Shown: piece by piece, positions 62,930-64,000 of the stretch
Layout of the letters: every line of letters begins with the position of its first letter
How positions within the stretch are numbered: position 1 is the first letter of the stretch
DNA from: an uncultured Aquimarina sp.
Lineage (GTDB): Bacteria > Bacteroidota > Bacteroidia > Flavobacteriales > Flavobacteriaceae
Assembly (NCBI GenBank): GCA_947498705.1
Contig: CANMLW010000001.1
Coordinates: forward strand, 1,116,001-1,180,000
Direction: 5' to 3'
DNA length: 64,000 bases
The notes under the pieces: generated by a model
Databases searched by the model: none
Told to the model about the DNA's origin: nothing
The model's input: only the letters and a program-made list of their open reading frames with translations
Program-made: the position numbers and the translations under genes

Positions 62930-64000
62930 TTATTTTCTTCTTATCAAGACAAATTGTTGTTTACCTTGTTTTTTAATTCTATATTTTTTTTCTACATCAG
63001 ATGCACCTTCAAGATCCAGAGAATCCGAAATATAATCGATCCAGTCTTGTCGATCAACAATAGCATTATCTAACACTACATCGGTAAGATTAGCATTCTC
63101 TAATTTGGTACCCCAAAGAATTGCTTCAGAAAGATCTGCCTTTGTAAGGTTTGCCCCGTACAAATTGGCATTGGTCAAATCCACACTTAACAACTCTGCC
63201 TGTTCCAAGTTGGCATGATTCAACCTAGCTCGCTTTAAATTAGAATCAGACAAGTTAATTTTAAACATTTCTGCATGTTTAAGCTCGCTTCGTTCTAAGT
63301 TAGCCGCGGGCATATCGACTTCAGTAAGATTAGAATGATCCAATTGTGCATATTTGAGATTCACTCCTCTTCCTAAGTTTGCTTTTCTTAAATCAGTGTA
63401 TGAAAACGCAGCAGAGTTAAGGATATCCTGAGAGGACTCTAATCCCAAATCACTTTTAAGAATTGTATACAACAACTGTCCTCGCTCTGGGCTTATTGGT
63501 TTTTCTACCAAAACCCCATTATCTACATAATGATAGGGTTTCATAGCCATACACAAACTAATAACTCTAGCTTCTAATGTCCTACTTATATTTCTACTAC
63601 TAGTTCCTTTATATTTTAATTCTTCATTTAAATCTTTAAGAACATCACTCATAACAAACACCAAAGAAGACCTACGATCTGCTTCGATAAGGCTATTCTG
63701 ACGTTTAATACTTTTATTTTGATTTATTAATAATTTTGTCTGAAAAATTAAAATTAAAGAAGGAACTATAGCAAAGAAAAAAGCAAACAGACCTATTCTC
63801 GTAACCCTCCAAATAACACTAGAAGAAACATCTGAAACGGTATCTACTGATACTGTTTTATACTCTTTAAACTCGGTAATTGCGTTGCTAATACTATTTT
63901 TTAGACGGTTCCCAAAAATTGGAGTACTGGATTTTTTTAAGAGCCACCATTTAAATTTTCTTTTCTTCTGTTTTCCTTTATTTATTTTATCCAGCTTATC
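62930..64000 (-). CDS. Membrane-anchored pentapeptide-repeat protein, 5' end outside the window
   Basis: The minus-strand frame is open from the right edge to the stop at 62930: 356 codons with no start needed inside, so the N-terminus is missing. A TTG at 63664 would leave only 244 residues, but the codons before it keep the family features. The visible N-part is basic (KQKKRKFKWWLLKK), then a membrane helix (GLFAFFFAIVPSLILIFQ) and a coiled region. Residues from ~220 of the visible part onward are pentapeptide repeats A(D/N)LxX: YTDLRKANLGRGVNLKYAQL, and LTNANLYGANLTKADLSEAI. Such repeats form right-handed beta helices. The role is unknown. Confidence 0.85.
   Translation of the reverse strand, partial: DKLDKINKGKQKKRKFKWWLLKKSSTPIFGNRLKNSISNAITEFKEYKTVSVDTVSDVSSSVIWRVTRIGLFAFFFAIVPSLILIFQTKLLINQNKSIKRQNSLIEADRRSSLVFVMSDVLKDLNEELKYKGTSSRNISRTLEARVISLCMAMKPYHYVDNGVLVEKPISPERGQLLYTILKSDLGLESSQDILNSAAFSYTDLRKANLGRGVNLKYAQLDHSNLTEVDMPAANLERSELKHAEMFKINLSDSNLKRARLNHANLEQAELLSVDLTNANLYGANLTKADLSEAILWGTKLENANLTDVVLDNAIVDRQDWIDYISDSLDLEGASDVEKKYRIKKQGKQQFVLIRRK

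Noticed and set aside
1..64000. tRNA, rRNA, IS element, integrase, phage or CRISPR
   Set aside because: Read for cloverleaf-like and repeat structures and for transposase or integrase motifs; none found.

Overview
The window looks like chromosomal DNA of a marine or soil member of the Flavobacteriaceae (Bacteroidota). It is AT-rich. It encodes a type IX secretion (T9SS) cargo adhesin with a PorP/SprF partner, a GLPGLI-family protein, DUF5686, and an ECF sigma/FecR/TonB-receptor set. Several promoters fit the Bacteroidota pattern TTG-N17-23-TAnnTTTG. An Aquimarina-like genus is plausible but is an inference. I see no transposase, integrase, phage module, CRISPR array, tRNA or rRNA; the region reads as stable core and envelope genome. 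Both ends cut through genes: a membrane acyltransferase-like protein at the left edge and a membrane-anchored pentapeptide-repeat protein at the right edge.

Layout. 1-8 kb: DUF302 protein, then a GLPGLI protein plus outer-membrane barrel operon divergent from a histidine kinase/response regulator pair, with three GTTAAC repeats at 10-bp spacing between them. 7.6-18.7 kb: PorP/SprF-like protein and a ~3370-residue SprB-like adhesin with a T9SS type B C-terminal domain. 19-24.5 kb: deoxynucleoside kinase, DUF2461 protein, an orphan lipoprotein, KDO transferase and a DegT-family aminotransferase. 24.7-33 kb: SNF2 helicase, a CheB-CheR-PAS-histidine kinase fusion with a single-domain response regulator, and a convergent BLUF blue-light sensor. 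33-37 kb: FabD, fructosamine-kinase-like protein, a two-TM/dihydrofolate reductase fusion and a class V PLP enzyme. 37-43 kb: a triple-repeat lipoprotein followed by an ECF sigma/FecR/STN-TonB receptor operon. 42.8-45.3 kb: ergothioneine genes egtB-egtD with a DUF427 gene. 45-49 kb: TonB-like protein, thymidylate synthase, a nucleoside transporter with an extra extracytoplasmic domain, and a bifunctional nuclease. 49-52 kb: ETF alpha/beta, divergent from pyruvate dehydrogenase E1 beta. 52-59 kb: DUF5686 protein, soluble pyrophosphatase, membrane pyrophosphatase and an App1-like phosphatase. 59-64 kb: a LexA/CI-like S24 repressor divergent from a DUF559 nuclease-like gene with palindromic operators between them, then an amphipathic-repeat lipoprotein, nitroreductase, methyltransferase and the pentapeptide protein.

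How it fits together. Folate and thymidylate functions (DHFR fusion, ThyA, deoxynucleoside kinase, NupC) are spread over the window. Energy metabolism includes ETF, PDH E1 beta and two pyrophosphatases, and the membrane one carries the K+-dependent signature. Envelope biology dominates: T9SS adhesin, TonB receptor, LPS core, lipoproteins. The most testable unusual features are the S24 repressor/DUF559 module with operators inside both promoters, the membrane-anchored DHFR, the 10-bp GTTAAC array, and the BLUF sensor beside a large signalling fusion.
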